DNA from: Derxia lacustris
Lineage (GTDB): Bacteria; Pseudomonadota; Gammaproteobacteria; Burkholderiales; Burkholderiaceae_E
Direction of reading: 5' to 3'
NCBI RefSeq assembly: GCF_002105195.1
Contig: NZ_MUHU01000026.1
Span: forward strand, 1 to 64,000
Length of the DNA: 64,000 nt
Shown: positions 27,601-36,782 of the stretch, in pieces
Position numbering within the stretch: the first letter of the stretch is position 1
How the letters are laid out: the number at the start of each line of letters is the position of its first letter
The notes under the pieces: model-generated
Database searches by the model: none
Told to the model about the DNA's origin: nothing
Seen by the model: the letters and a program-made list of their open reading frames with translations, nothing else
Translations under genes and position numbers: made by a program

Positions 27601-28464
27601 ATGACCGATTCCAGTTCCGCTCCTCTGCTTCTTGGCGTCGATTTCAGCTCGGCGCCGAGCCGCCGCAAGCCCATCGTCGCGGCGCGCGGCCGGCTCGGCG
27701 CGGGCGGTTTGTTCGTGCTGGAGCGCATCGACGAACTGCCCACGCTCGACGGCTTCGAGCAGCTGCTGGCGACGCCCGGGCCCTGGGTCGGCGGCTTCGA
27801 CTTTCCGTTTGGCTGGCCGCGCGAACTGGCGCTGGCCGAAGGCTGGCCCGGCGCCGCCGAGGGCGACTGGCGCGCGCTCATGGCACACAGCTGCGCGATT
27901 CCGCGCGCCCAGCTGCGCGAGCGCTTTCGCGCGTTCTGCGCCGCGCGGCCGGCCGGCGGCAAGTTCGCGCACCGCGCGGTCGACCGCGTGGCCGGATCGA
28001 GTCCGTCGATGAAATGGGTCAATCCGCCGGTTGCCTGGATGCTGCATGCCGGCGTGCCAAGGCTGATGGCGGCCGGCGTGAGCCTGCCCGGCCTCGGGCT
28101 GGACGGCGGCGATCCGGCGCGAGTGGCGCTGGAGGCCTATCCGGGCGTGCTGGCGCGCCATCTCACGCGCGCCAGCTACAAGAGCGACGACCGGCGCCGG
28201 CACACGGCCGAGCGCGCCGGCGTGCGGGCTCAGCTGCTGGCGGCGGCCTGCGCCGGCGGGCTGGGGCTGGCGGTGCGCTTGAGGTTGCCGGCGGCCGAGG
28301 CGGCGGCGCTGATCGAGGACGGCAGCGGCGACCGGCTCGATGCGCTGCTGTGCGCGCTGCAAGCCGCCGAAGCCACGCTGCGGCCCGACTGGGGCCTGCC
28401 GGCGCGGGTCGATCCGGTGGAAGGCTGGATGGCCGGCCTGCCGGCGCCGACCGTGCTCAGTTGA
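27601..28464 (+). CDS. DUF429 family protein
   Basis: A 287-aa soluble protein of the DUF429 (RNase H-like fold) family, function unknown. Typical segments are the first strand LLGVDFSSAPS, WVGGFDFPFGWPRELALAEGW, a Pro-rich centre (KWVNPPVAWMLHAGVPRLMAAG) and VALEAYPGVLARHL. ATG 27601 starts the family homology; the open frame extends upstream only through the promoter region of the copper operon. It overlaps the convergent 28457-28801 gene by 8 nt. Confidence 0.85.
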   Translation: MTDSSSAPLLLGVDFSSAPSRRKPIVAARGRLGAGGLFVLERIDELPTLDGFEQLLATPGPWVGGFDFPFGWPRELALAEGWPGAAEGDWRALMAHSCAIPRAQLRERFRAFCAARPAGGKFAHRAVDRVAGSSPSMKWVNPPVAWMLHAGVPRLMAAGVSLPGLGLDGGDPARVALEAYPGVLARHLTRASYKSDDRRRHTAERAGVRAQLLAAACAGGLGLAVRLRLPAAEAAALIEDGSGDRLDALLCALQAAEATLRPDWGLPARVDPVEGWMAGLPAPTVLS

Positions 28465-28801
28465 GCACCACGCCGGCGCGCTCGCGCAGGCCATGCGCCA
28501 GCTGCCGCTGGCCGGGCGTGAGCGCGATGGCGGCCATGCGGTCGAGCTGCTCGGGCAGGTTGGCGCGGCAGCGGGCGCGCCAGTGCGCGGGCAGCTCGCG
28601 GTCGACCGCGGTATCGAGCAGCACCCGGGTCGCGGTGGCGGCGGCTTCCCACGGGTCGAGCTTGCCGAACCGCACCATCAGCCCGGCGACCTGCACGTAC
28701 TGGTCGATCATTTCGGGATGCTCGGGATGCAGCGCGCAACGCACGCGCATCGCGACGAAGTTCCATTTCTGGCGGTCGTCCAGGTTGCAGAAGTAGGTCA
28801 T
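28457..28801 (-). CDS. Unrecognised 114-aa protein
   Basis: Soluble, helical protein rich in Arg, Ala and Trp, without signal peptide or recognised motif. It begins MTYFCNLDDRQKWNFVAMR and carries WEAAATATRVLLDTAVDRELP. ATG 28801. It overlaps the convergent DUF429 gene by 8 nt. Codon use matches its neighbours, so it looks like a real conserved hypothetical gene. Confidence 0.7.
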   Translation of the reverse strand: MTYFCNLDDRQKWNFVAMRVRCALHPEHPEMIDQYVQVAGLMVRFGKLDPWEAAATATRVLLDTAVDRELPAHWRARCRANLPEQLDRMAAIALTPGQRQLAHGLRERAGVVLN

Positions 28802-28948
28802 GGCGGCGGCTCGGCGGCGGGAATGCGGAGGAGCGCGCAGCATCCGCGCGCGCGGGCGCGGTGCCGTTGCGCGCAATCAAGCCCGGGCCGGTTCGTGCGG
28901 GTCGGTGTCGTGCCGTCGTTGCGCCGCCGGCCCGCCAGCGCGGTCGCC

Positions 28949-29851
28949 TCAGCGCGCCGGCAGCTTCACCCGCGTGCACAGCCACACGGCGCCGGTCGTC
29001 ACCGCAAAGCCGGCCAGCGCCAGCGGCGCCAGCCGTTCACCGAACACCGCCAGCCCCATCGCCGCCGCCACGCCCGGCACCAGATAGAACAGGCTCGCCA
29101 CCCGGGCCGCGCTGCCGGCGCGAATCAGCATCGACAGCATCGTCGCGCCCAGCAGCGAGTTGACCGCCACCAGCCAGCCCAGCGTGCCCGCCATGCCGGC
29201 CGATCCGTCGATCTGCAGCCCCTCGTGGCCGAGCGCCAGCGGCAGCGTGGCCAGCGCGGCGGCCACGTACTGCACGCAGGCGCCGCTGCGCAGGTCCATG
29301 CGGGCACAGAAGCGCTTCTGGTAGAGCGTGCCGAGCGACAAGCCGGCCAGCGCCAGCACGATCACGCCATAGGCGGCCACCGGCGCATGGCCGGTGTCGA
29401 TCTTGTTGGCCACCACCAGCCCCACGCCGGCCAGCCCGGCCACCAGCCCCAGCCACTGGCGCGGCGTGGTGCGCTCGCCCAGCAGCGGCGCGGCCAGCAC
29501 GGTGGTGGCGATCGGCATCATCCCCATGATGAGCGCCGACACGCCGACCGACACGCCCAGCGTCAGCCCGTAGTACAGCGCGTTGAAATGCACCGCCTGC
29601 GCCAGCAGCCCGGTGACGGCCAGATGCAGCAGCTCGCGGCCGCGCGGCCAGCGCGCCCGGGTGACGACCGCCGCCACGCCCAGGATCAGCGCCACCAGCG
29701 CGAACCGCAGGCCGCACACGGTGAGCGGACCGGCATGCGCCAGGCTCAGCTTGCCGGCGATGTAGCCGGTGCTCCAGAGGACGATGAAGATGCCGGGCAG
29801 GGCGCGCGGCGTGGTGAAGTGCGCGGGCGCGTTGGCCGTCGCATCGGGCAT
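28949..29851 (-). CDS. EamA/DMT family exporter
   Basis: Inner-membrane drug/metabolite transporter of 300 aa with about ten helices arranged as two EamA repeats: the first begins PGIFIVLWSTGYIAGKLSLA and includes ALIMGMMPIATTVLAAPLLGE, the second includes GTLGWLVAVNSLLGATMLSMLIRAG. Substrate is unknown; related proteins export amino acids or nucleosides. It is a single minus-strand gene with ATG at 29851. Confidence 0.9.
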   Translation of the reverse strand: MPDATANAPAHFTTPRALPGIFIVLWSTGYIAGKLSLAHAGPLTVCGLRFALVALILGVAAVVTRARWPRGRELLHLAVTGLLAQAVHFNALYYGLTLGVSVGVSALIMGMMPIATTVLAAPLLGERTTPRQWLGLVAGLAGVGLVVANKIDTGHAPVAAYGVIVLALAGLSLGTLYQKRFCARMDLRSGACVQYVAAALATLPLALGHEGLQIDGSAGMAGTLGWLVAVNSLLGATMLSMLIRAGSAARVASLFYLVPGVAAAMGLAVFGERLAPLALAGFAVTTGAVWLCTRVKLPAR

Positions 29852-30003
29852 GGCTCGTCTCCGGCGGCTGCGTCGTGGCGCAACCTGTCGTCGGTGGCGG
29901 GCCGAGGACCGGCCCGCCGAGCGCGCGATGCTCGCCGCAGCGGCGGCGACGCACAAGTTGAAGCTTGTTACCGGTTGGGCGGCGCAGCGCGCCGCCCCCG
30001 GCC

Positions 30004-30540
30004 TCAGCGCATCGCCACCGTGGCGAGCGAGTCGAGCACGCGACCGAAGTGATGCAGCGACAGCGTCTGCATGTCGGGCTTGCGCGCCTGATCGTCGTAG
30101 CGGCGCAGGCGCACCGCGTCATAGGCGAACTCTTCATGCAGGAAGCGTTCGGCCTCGCTGGCGGTCATCGGGCCGCCCTGTTCGTCGAGGCTCATCTGCG
30201 ATGGCATCGACAGCTGATGCCGGTAGTCGGGCTCGACCAGGCAGAGGTAGCGCTTGGCCGCCACATGCAGCCGGATCGGCTCCAGCACCGCCGGCTCGAA
30301 CAGCTCGGCGAGCTGCTCGAAGGTGGCCTCGGCCGAGCGGGCGCCGTCGGGCAGCAGACGTTGCAGCGAGGCGATGTCGTGCAGGAAGCAGGCGGCGACG
30401 ATTTCCGGCATTTCACCTGCCTCTTCTGCCAGGGTGGCGGTCTGCAAGGCGTGCTGAAGGTGGCTGACTGTCTCGGCGCCATAAGGGGCGGAGCCGTGGT
30501 GCGCGTAAAGGTCGAGGATGTCCTGCACGTCTCGAATCAT
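30004..30540 (-). CDS. PhnZ-like HD-domain protein
   Basis: A 178-aa HD-fold protein. Putative di-iron ligands are H30 (VSHLQHALQTATLAEEAG), H54-D55 (CFLHDI) and H92 with K96 in LHVAAKRYL, the pattern seen in mixed-valent di-iron oxygenases such as PhnZ and MIOX rather than in plain phosphohydrolases. Proteins of this kind are found in phosphonate-degradation operons, but no phosphonate gene is present here. ATG 30540. Substrate unknown. Confidence 0.8.
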   Translation of the reverse strand: MIRDVQDILDLYAHHGSAPYGAETVSHLQHALQTATLAEEAGEMPEIVAACFLHDIASLQRLLPDGARSAEATFEQLAELFEPAVLEPIRLHVAAKRYLCLVEPDYRHQLSMPSQMSLDEQGGPMTASEAERFLHEEFAYDAVRLRRYDDQARKPDMQTLSLHHFGRVLDSLATVAMR

Positions 30541-30855
30541 GGCTGTCTCCCGATCAGGAATGCCCGCAGCCGCCGGCCGGGCCGAGCGGTCGGGCGGGGG
30601 TGAAAACGCTGGGGATGGGGGAAGCGCACGCCGCTATCGGTGCCGGCCATGCCGGCGGCCCCTGGCCCGGGCGCACGCCGGGCACGTAGCGATTTGACGG
30701 CGGAAACCAAGCGGTCCCGCCCTGTGCGAACGGCGAGATTGGGGGGATCGCCGGCGCGCTGCCATCGGCGTTTTCCACAGGCGCGAACCGGCGCCGGCTG
30801 GCACGGAATGCGCGCGAAAAACCCTGCGGTACGCGCGGAGAAACGCGCCGTCGCG
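30541..30855. other. Gene-free spacer with small hairpins
   Basis: 315 nt between the start of the HD-domain gene and the end of the degenerate kinase (both minus strand). It holds GCCGGC/GCCGGC and GCCCGG/CCGGGC hairpins near 30641-30690 that may end the upstream transcript. No coding signal is convincing, and no riboswitch was recognised. Confidence 0.4.
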
Positions 30856-31548
30856 TCAGCCCTGCGGACCGGTCAGACGCAGCTCGTCGGCGCTGGCGGC
30901 CAGGCTCCAGCCGCAGTCGCGCGCGAGCGCCGCCACATCGTCGAGCAGCAGCCGCAGTTCGCGCGGCGGCGGTGCCAGCGGCAAGGCGCGCGCGGCGCCG
31001 TCGGCGACCCGGCGCAGCACCACGACGATGCGCGCATCGCGGCTGTCGGCATCCAGCTCGATGCCGCCATCGGCCCAGGCGCCGTCGACGATGGCGAGCA
31101 CCGCCGCCGCCGTCAGCAGCCGCAGCGCATGGCGCTCGGCGCCGGCATTGCGTTCGAGTGCGTGCGCCGCCACGCCGAGGCTGCGGCCGCGCAGCGAGCA
31201 GGCGCCCTGCAACAGCTCGGCCAGCTCGGCCAGCGTGGGGCCGACGGCCACCGGCGCCGGCGCGGCATCGAGCCAGGCCACCAGCCGCGCCTGGGCCTCG
31301 GCGAGCCGGGCCAGGCCGTCGTGCAGCGAGTCGAGCAGCACGGTCACGCGGGCAGTGTCGAGCGCGGCGCGGCGGGCCCGCGCGCGCGCGCCGCTCAGGT
31401 CGAGCTTGAGCACCGTCATCAGGTTGTTGAGGTCGTGCCGCAGCACCGGCGCCAGCCGCGCCATGACGACGAGCGCGAGGTCGCCCGGCGTGCGGGCCGG
31501 TGCGGGCGCGGCAGCGGGAAAGGGACTGGTTGCGCTGACAGATGCCAT
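30856..31548 (-). CDS. Degenerate histidine-kinase-like (phosphotransfer) protein
   Basis: A 230-aa soluble protein. LAPVLRHDLNNLMTVLKLDL (His38) resembles the phospho-acceptor helix of a histidine kinase DHp, and a second helix follows. The C-terminal half (about 150-225) resembles a shrunken HATPase fold (ILELDADSRDARIVVVLRRV-like strand) but lacks N, G1 and G2 boxes. It is therefore probably a phosphotransferase-like or dead kinase. It is divergent from the large hybrid kinase at 31720 and probably works with it. Identification rests on the H-D-L-N-N motif. Confidence 0.6.
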   Translation of the reverse strand: MASVSATSPFPAAAPAPARTPGDLALVVMARLAPVLRHDLNNLMTVLKLDLSGARARARRAALDTARVTVLLDSLHDGLARLAEAQARLVAWLDAAPAPVAVGPTLAELAELLQGACSLRGRSLGVAAHALERNAGAERHALRLLTAAAVLAIVDGAWADGGIELDADSRDARIVVVLRRVADGAARALPLAPPPRELRLLLDDVAALARDCGWSLAASADELRLTGPQG

Positions 31549-31614
31549 GGGGGATGCGGGGCTGCGTTGGAGCGATGCGCCGGTTTATCCCATCGGCATC
31601 CGGCCCGAAAAAGA

Positions 31615-31655
31615 GTTGCAAACGCGATGCGCACTGCTGCAACGCCATTTGCAAC
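31615..31655. promoter_or_regulatory. Inverted repeat GTTGCAAA-N25-TTTGCAAC
   Basis: Two perfect 8-bp half sites (31615-31622 and 31648-31655), each containing the palindrome TTGCAA, spaced 33 bp centre to centre (three helical turns), in the 171-nt divergent promoter region of 30856-31548 and 31720-35307. It is a candidate operator for both genes. Confidence 0.45.
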
Positions 31656-31719
31656 ACTCGATGACGTTTGCCCGAACCGGGCTGAAATGCCGGATGCAGC
31701 CACCTGCCGCTTCAGGCCC

Positions 31720-34700
31720 ATGACGTCCACTTCATCTTCCCTTCCCGCGCTGCACCAGGCGGCGTTTGCCCGCGTGCTGGCGCGCAACGTCGGGCTGCCG
31801 CTGCTGGTCTCGGCGCTCACCTCGGCGGTCTTCCTCGGCATCGTGTTCTACATGCTGTCGATGGCGCGCTGGGTCGAGCATGCCGACCTGACCATCGCGC
31901 GCGCCAATGCGGCGCAGAAGCTGCTGATCGATGCGGAGACCGGCATGCGCGGCTATCTGCTGACGGGCGTCGGCAACTTTCTGGAGCCGTATGCGCTGTC
32001 GAGCGCCGGCTTCGACGGCCAGCTGGCGGCGCTGCGCGAATTCACCGTGGGCGATGCCGAGCAGGCGGCGCGCATCGACCGCATCGCCGACCTGCACCGG
32101 CGCTGGGTCGTGTATGCCGAGGAGGTGGTGGCGCAGCGCCGCGACGGCGCCACCTTCGACGGCATCGCCGAGTTCGTCCGGTCGGAGCGCGGCAAGACGA
32201 TGATGGATGCGATGCGCACCGAGTTCGCCGGCCTCATCGGCGCCGAGGAGGCGATGCGCGAGCAACGCAATGCCCAGGCCTCGGCCACCATCACCTATGC
32301 GGTGGCGGCCACGCTGCTGATCGGCCTGCTGTCGGGCGTCGGGCTGGCGCTCAATGGCCGGCGCCAGATCCGCAGCCTGGCCGAGCTTTACGGCGCCAGC
32401 CTCGACGCAGCCGCGCGCCATGCCCGGGCGCTGGAGCGCGATGCCTGGATGAGCGGCGGCGAGACCGAGCTGGCCGCCGCCAAGGCCGGCGAGCGCACGG
32501 CCGAATCCGTCGCCGCCGAGGTGCTGACCTTCTTTGCACGGCGCTTTGGCGCGACGCTGGGCGCGGCCTATCTCAGCCGCGATCTGGTCCACTTCGACCG
32601 CGTGGCGGTGCATGCCTTCACGCCCGACGCGGCGCATCCGGCGCGCATCGTGCGCAATGCCGGGCTGATCGGCCAGACCGCCGCCGACGGCCGACCGCGC
32701 GCGCTCGATGCGCTGCCCGACGACTATCTGCGCGTGACCTCGGCGCTCGGCGGCGCGGCGCCGCGCCATCTGCGGCTGTTTGCGGCGCACGGCGACCGCG
32801 GCGTCAACGCGGTGATCGAGCTGGGCTTCATGCAGCCGCCGCACGAGGCCTTCGACGAATTCGTGCAGACGGTGGAAGGCCGCATCGGCCGCGCCATCGA
32901 CGCCGCGATCTACCGCGAGCGGCTGCACGACGTGCTCACCGAAACCCAGCGGCTCAACGAGGAATTGCAGGCCCAGCAGGAGGAGCTGAAGGTCGCCAAC
33001 GAGGAGCTGGAGGAGCAGTCGCGGGTGCTGCGCGAATCGCAGGCGCGCATGGAGAACCAGCAGGCCGAGCTGGAGCAGAACAACGAGCAGCTCGACCAGC
33101 GCAACCAGCTGCTCGATGCGCAGAAGCGCCAGCTCGACGAGCGCAATGCCGCGCTGCGCGAGGCCCAGGCCCAGCTGCTGGCGCGCGCCGAGGAGCTGCA
33201 ACGCGCGAGCCGCTACAAGAGCGAGTTCCTCGCCAACATGAGCCATGAACTGCGCACGCCGCTCAACAGCACGCTGATCCTGGCGCGGCTGCTGGCCGAC
33301 AATCCGCGCGGCAATCTGGACGAGGAGCAGGTGCGCTTCGCCGAGTCGATCGTGACCGCCGGCAATGACCTGCTCAATCTCATCAACGACATCCTCGACC
33401 TGTCCAAGGTCGAGGCCGGCAAGCTCGACATCCGGCCCGAGCGGGTGGCGCTGGCCGGACTGCTGGGCGAGCTCGAACAGTTGTTCCGGCCGATCGCCGA
33501 TGCCAAGGGGCTGGCCTTCGAACTGGAGCTGCGCGCCGGCCTGCCCGAAAGCCTGGTGACCGATCCGTTGCGGCTCCAGCAAATCCTCAAGAACCTGCTC
33601 GCCAACGCCTGCAAGTTCACCGACGCCGGCAGCGTGCGGCTGGTGGCGGCGCCGGCGCCCGACGGCCGCATCGCGCTGACGGTGGAGGACAGCGGCATCG
33701 GCATTCCGCCCGAGCAGCAGGCGGCGGTGTTCGAGGCCTTCCGCCAGGCCGACGGCACGGTGAGCCGCAAGTACGGCGGCACCGGCCTGGGGCTGTCGAT
33801 CTCGCGCGAGCTGGCCGGGCTGCTCGGCGCGCGCCTCGGCGTGGAGAGCGCGCCGGGGCAGGGCAGCCGTTTCACGCTCACGCTGCCGCTCGACCTTGCC
33901 GACGCCGTTCCGGCCGATCCGCTGCTGCGCACCGGGCAGCTGGCCGCGCTGACCGAGGCGCTCGGCACCGCGCCCGCCGGCGCCGCGGCGGCCCCCGCGA
34001 GCGACGCTGCCACCGCGCCGTCCGCCCGGCTCGGCCGCGCGCATGGCGATACCCCCGCGCCGGCACTCGACACGACGCCGCGCGCGCGCCCCGTCGACGA
34101 CCGCGACCGGCTCGACGCCGGCGCCCGCACCGTGCTGGTCATCGAGGACGATCCGGCCTTCGGCCGCATCCTGTTCGATCTGGCGCACGAGATGCGCTTC
34201 AACTGCCTGCTGGCCGAGACCGCCGACGACGGCATCGCCGATGCGCGCGAGCATCTGCCCGACGCCGTGCTGCTCGACATGAAGCTGCCCGACCACTCCG
34301 GCCTCACGGTGCTGGAGCAGCTCAAGCACGACGGCGCCACCCGGCACATTCCGGTGCATGTGGTGTCGGCGCTCGACAATGCCCAGACCGCCTTGCAGAT
34401 GGGCGCCATCGGCCATGTGCTCAAGCCGACCGACCGGGACGCGCTCAAGGGCATGTTCACCCGCATCGAGGGCAAGCTGGCGCAGAAGATCAAGCATGTG
34501 CTGGTGGTCGAGGACGACGCCACCCAGCGCGACGCGATGGCCCGGCTGATCGGCGACGACGAGGTGCAGATCACCGCCGTCGCGCTCGCCGAGGAAGCGC
34601 TGGCGGCGCTGCGCGACACCGTGTTCGACTGCATGGTGGTCGACCTGACGCTGCCCGACATGGCCGGCCGCGAGCTGCTGCGCCGCATGGCCGAGGGCGA

Positions 34701-35307
34701 CATCTGCTCCTTCCCGCCGGTCATCGTCTACACCGGCCGCGTGCTCACGCGCGAGGAGGAGGACGATCTGCGGCGCTACTCGCGCTCGATCATCATCAAG
34801 GGCGCGCGCTCGCCGGAGCGGCTGCTCGACGAGGTGACGCTGTTCCTGCATCGCGTGGAAAAGACCCTGCCGCCCGAGCGCCAGCAGATGCTGCGCGCGG
34901 TGCGCAACCGCGAGCAGGCCTTCGAGGGCCGGCGCGTGCTGCTGGTCGACGATGACGTGCGCAACATCTTTGCGCTGACGAGCGCGCTCGAGCACAAGGG
35001 CGCCAGCGTGGTGATTGCGCGCAACGGCCGCGAGGCGCTCGACCGGCTCGACGCCCAGCCCGACCTCGATCTGGTGCTGATGGACATCATGATGCCGGTG
35101 ATGGACGGCTACGAAGCCATGCGCGAAATCCGCCAGCAGCCGCGCTTTGCCCGTCTGCCGATCATCGGCGTGACCGCCAAGGCCATGCGCGACGACCAGG
35201 AAAAGTGCATTGCCGCCGGCGCCAACGACTACCTCAGCAAGCCGGTCGATCTCGACAAGCTGATCTCGCTGATCCGCGTGTGGATGCCCAAGGTGGACCG
35301 GCTGTGA
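31720..35307 (+). CDS. CHASE3 hybrid histidine kinase with three receivers
   Basis: Membrane sensor kinase of 1195 aa. TM1 (about 22-45), CHASE3 periplasmic domain (ANAAQKLLIDAETGMRGYL; to about 185), TM2, a GAF-like region (about 250-400), a long Gln/Glu coiled coil (about 405-490), HisKA with His509 (FLANMSHELRTPLN), HATPase (NLLANACKFTD; DSGIGIP; GGTGLGLSISREL), then three receiver domains with phospho-Asp near 853, 975 and 1122. It heads a five-gene operon whose next gene overlaps it by 4 nt (GTGA). ATG 31720 was chosen; ATG 31687 is an in-frame alternative. Stimulus unknown. Confidence 0.93.
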   Translation: MTSTSSSLPALHQAAFARVLARNVGLPLLVSALTSAVFLGIVFYMLSMARWVEHADLTIARANAAQKLLIDAETGMRGYLLTGVGNFLEPYALSSAGFDGQLAALREFTVGDAEQAARIDRIADLHRRWVVYAEEVVAQRRDGATFDGIAEFVRSERGKTMMDAMRTEFAGLIGAEEAMREQRNAQASATITYAVAATLLIGLLSGVGLALNGRRQIRSLAELYGASLDAAARHARALERDAWMSGGETELAAAKAGERTAESVAAEVLTFFARRFGATLGAAYLSRDLVHFDRVAVHAFTPDAAHPARIVRNAGLIGQTAADGRPRALDALPDDYLRVTSALGGAAPRHLRLFAAHGDRGVNAVIELGFMQPPHEAFDEFVQTVEGRIGRAIDAAIYRERLHDVLTETQRLNEELQAQQEELKVANEELEEQSRVLRESQARMENQQAELEQNNEQLDQRNQLLDAQKRQLDERNAALREAQAQLLARAEELQRASRYKSEFLANMSHELRTPLNSTLILARLLADNPRGNLDEEQVRFAESIVTAGNDLLNLINDILDLSKVEAGKLDIRPERVALAGLLGELEQLFRPIADAKGLAFELELRAGLPESLVTDPLRLQQILKNLLANACKFTDAGSVRLVAAPAPDGRIALTVEDSGIGIPPEQQAAVFEAFRQADGTVSRKYGGTGLGLSISRELAGLLGARLGVESAPGQGSRFTLTLPLDLADAVPADPLLRTGQLAALTEALGTAPAGAAAAPASDAATAPSARLGRAHGDTPAPALDTTPRARPVDDRDRLDAGARTVLVIEDDPAFGRILFDLAHEMRFNCLLAETADDGIADAREHLPDAVLLDMKLPDHSGLTVLEQLKHDGATRHIPVHVVSALDNAQTALQMGAIGHVLKPTDRDALKGMFTRIEGKLAQKIKHVLVVEDDATQRDAMARLIGDDEVQITAVALAEEALAALRDTVFDCMVVDLTLPDMAGRELLRRMAEGDICSFPPVIVYTGRVLTREEEDDLRRYSRSIIIKGARSPERLLDEVTLFLHRVEKTLPPERQQMLRAVRNREQAFEGRRVLLVDDDVRNIFALTSALEHKGASVVIARNGREALDRLDAQPDLDLVLMDIMMPVMDGYEAMREIRQQPRFARLPIIGVTAKAMRDDQEKCIAAGANDYLSKPVDLDKLISLIRVWMPKVDRL

Positions 35308-36164
35308 CGCGCCAGACCGCCCCGCCCAGCGCCGACGATTTCGTCTATCCGGAGGACGATTTCGACATCGAGCTGCAACTGCTGGTCGAGGCCATCTACC
35401 GCAAGTTCAACCACGACTTCCGCAACTACTCGCCGGCCTCGCTGCGGCGCCGCGTGCGGCAGGCGCTGCTGGCCTTCGGCTGCCGCACCGTGTCGGGCCT
35501 GCAGGAGCGGGTGCTGCACGAGGCCGGCTGCTTTGCGCGGCTGCTGCAATTCCTCACCGTGCCGGTGAGCGAGATGTTCCGCGACCCGGCCTACTTCCGC
35601 GCCTTCCGGCAGGAGGTGGTGCCGCTGCTGCGCACCTGGCCGTCGATCAAGCTGTGGGTGGCCGGTTGCAGCACCGGCGAGGAGGTGTATTCGCTCGCCA
35701 TCGTGCTCAAGGAGGAAGGCCTGCTCGACCGCGCCATCCTCTATGCCACCGACATCAATCCCGAAAGCCTCAAGCGCGCCGAAGCCGGCATCTATGCGCT
35801 GGAGAGCATCAAGCTGTTCACCGCCAACTACCGCGCCTCGGGCGGCGGCGCCGACTTCGCCAGCTACTACACCGCCGCCTACGACGCGGCCCGGCTAGAT
35901 CCGGCCTTGCGCCGCAACATCACCTTTGCCGACCACAGTCTGGCCACCGACAGCGTGTTCTCCGAGCTGCACTACATCTCCTGCCGCAACGTGCTCATCT
36001 ACTTCAACCGGCCGTTGCAGGAGCGTGCGCTCGGGCTGTTCCGCGATTCGCTCGTGCATCGCGGCTTTCTCGGCCTGGGCGCGCGCGAGACGGTGCAGTT
36101 CACCGCGCTCGCCAGCGCCTTCGAAACCTTCGACGCGCCGGCGCGCATCTTTCGGCGGGTGTGA
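35304..36164 (+). CDS. cheR: CheR-type protein-glutamate methyltransferase
   Basis: SAM-dependent methyltransferase (286 aa). The N-terminal helical domain (FRNYSPASLRRRVRQALL) is followed by SEMFRDPAYFRAF, the SAM-binding loop VAGCSTGEEVYSLAI, YATDINPESLKRA and the ISCRNVLIYFNRPLQ motif. GTG 35304 overlaps the kinase stop (GTGA). No chemoreceptor or CheA lies next to it, so its target may be the Glu/Gln-rich coiled coil of the upstream hybrid kinase; that is inference. Confidence 0.93.
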   Translation: MTRQTAPPSADDFVYPEDDFDIELQLLVEAIYRKFNHDFRNYSPASLRRRVRQALLAFGCRTVSGLQERVLHEAGCFARLLQFLTVPVSEMFRDPAYFRAFRQEVVPLLRTWPSIKLWVAGCSTGEEVYSLAIVLKEEGLLDRAILYATDINPESLKRAEAGIYALESIKLFTANYRASGGGADFASYYTAAYDAARLDPALRRNITFADHSLATDSVFSELHYISCRNVLIYFNRPLQERALGLFRDSLVHRGFLGLGARETVQFTALASAFETFDAPARIFRRV

Positions 36165-36778
36165 CGACGATGGCGCCGCATCGTCTGACCCACCGCCCGC
36201 GCGTGCCGCGCCATGCGCTGCCCGGCGTGCCGCGCACCGTGGTGCTCGGCGGCTCGGCCGGCGCCATCGAGGCGCTCGGCGCGCTGCTGCCCGAGCTGCC
36301 GGCGACGCTGGCGGTGGCGGTGGTCGTGCATCTGCCGGCCGACCAGCCGAGCCTGCTGGCCGAGGTGTTCGCGCCGCGCGTCGCGCTCGACGTGGCCGAG
36401 GCGCTCGACAAGGAGCCGCTGCGCGCCGGCGCGCTGCGCTTTGCGCCGCCCGGCTACCACCTGCTGATCGGGCGCGACGGCTGCCTCGCCTTCGACCTGG
36501 ACGCGCCGGTGCATTTCTCGCGGCCGTCGATCGACGTGCTGTTCGCCTCGGCCGCCAGCGCGCTCGGCGCCGATGCCATCGGCGTGCTGCTGTCGGGCGC
36601 CAACGACGACGGCGCCGCCGGCCTCGAAGCGGTCTGGCGCGCCGGCGGCCTGACCGTGGTGCAGGCGCCCGCCGATGCGCGCATGCCGGTCATGCCCCAG
36701 TCCGCGCTCGCGCGGTTCACGCCCGCGGCGGTGCTGCCCGCCGCCGACATCGGCCGCTATCTGGCGGCGCTGGAGTGA
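36161..36778 (+). CDS. cheB: Stand-alone CheB methylesterase domain
   Basis: A 205-aa protein consisting of only the CheB catalytic domain, without the usual receiver. The Ser-His-Asp triad appears as GGSAGAIEAL (Ser32), VVHLPADQPS (His57) and LLSGANDDGAAGLEA. Together with CheR it could reversibly methylate a coiled-coil target. GTG 36161 overlaps the cheR stop by 4 nt; ATG 36170 is an alternative. Lacking a receiver, its activity is not controlled by its own phosphorylation. Confidence 0.9.
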   Translation: MTTMAPHRLTHRPRVPRHALPGVPRTVVLGGSAGAIEALGALLPELPATLAVAVVVHLPADQPSLLAEVFAPRVALDVAEALDKEPLRAGALRFAPPGYHLLIGRDGCLAFDLDAPVHFSRPSIDVLFASAASALGADAIGVLLSGANDDGAAGLEAVWRAGGLTVVQAPADARMPVMPQSALARFTPAAVLPAADIGRYLAALE

Positions 36779-36782
36779 TGCG

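Noticed and set aside
31732..34995. A 1087-codon open frame antisense to the CHASE3 hybrid kinase
   Set aside because: High G+C removes stop codons from the opposite frame. The protein is Gln/Arg/His-rich with no domain, while the sense strand encodes an unmistakable kinase.
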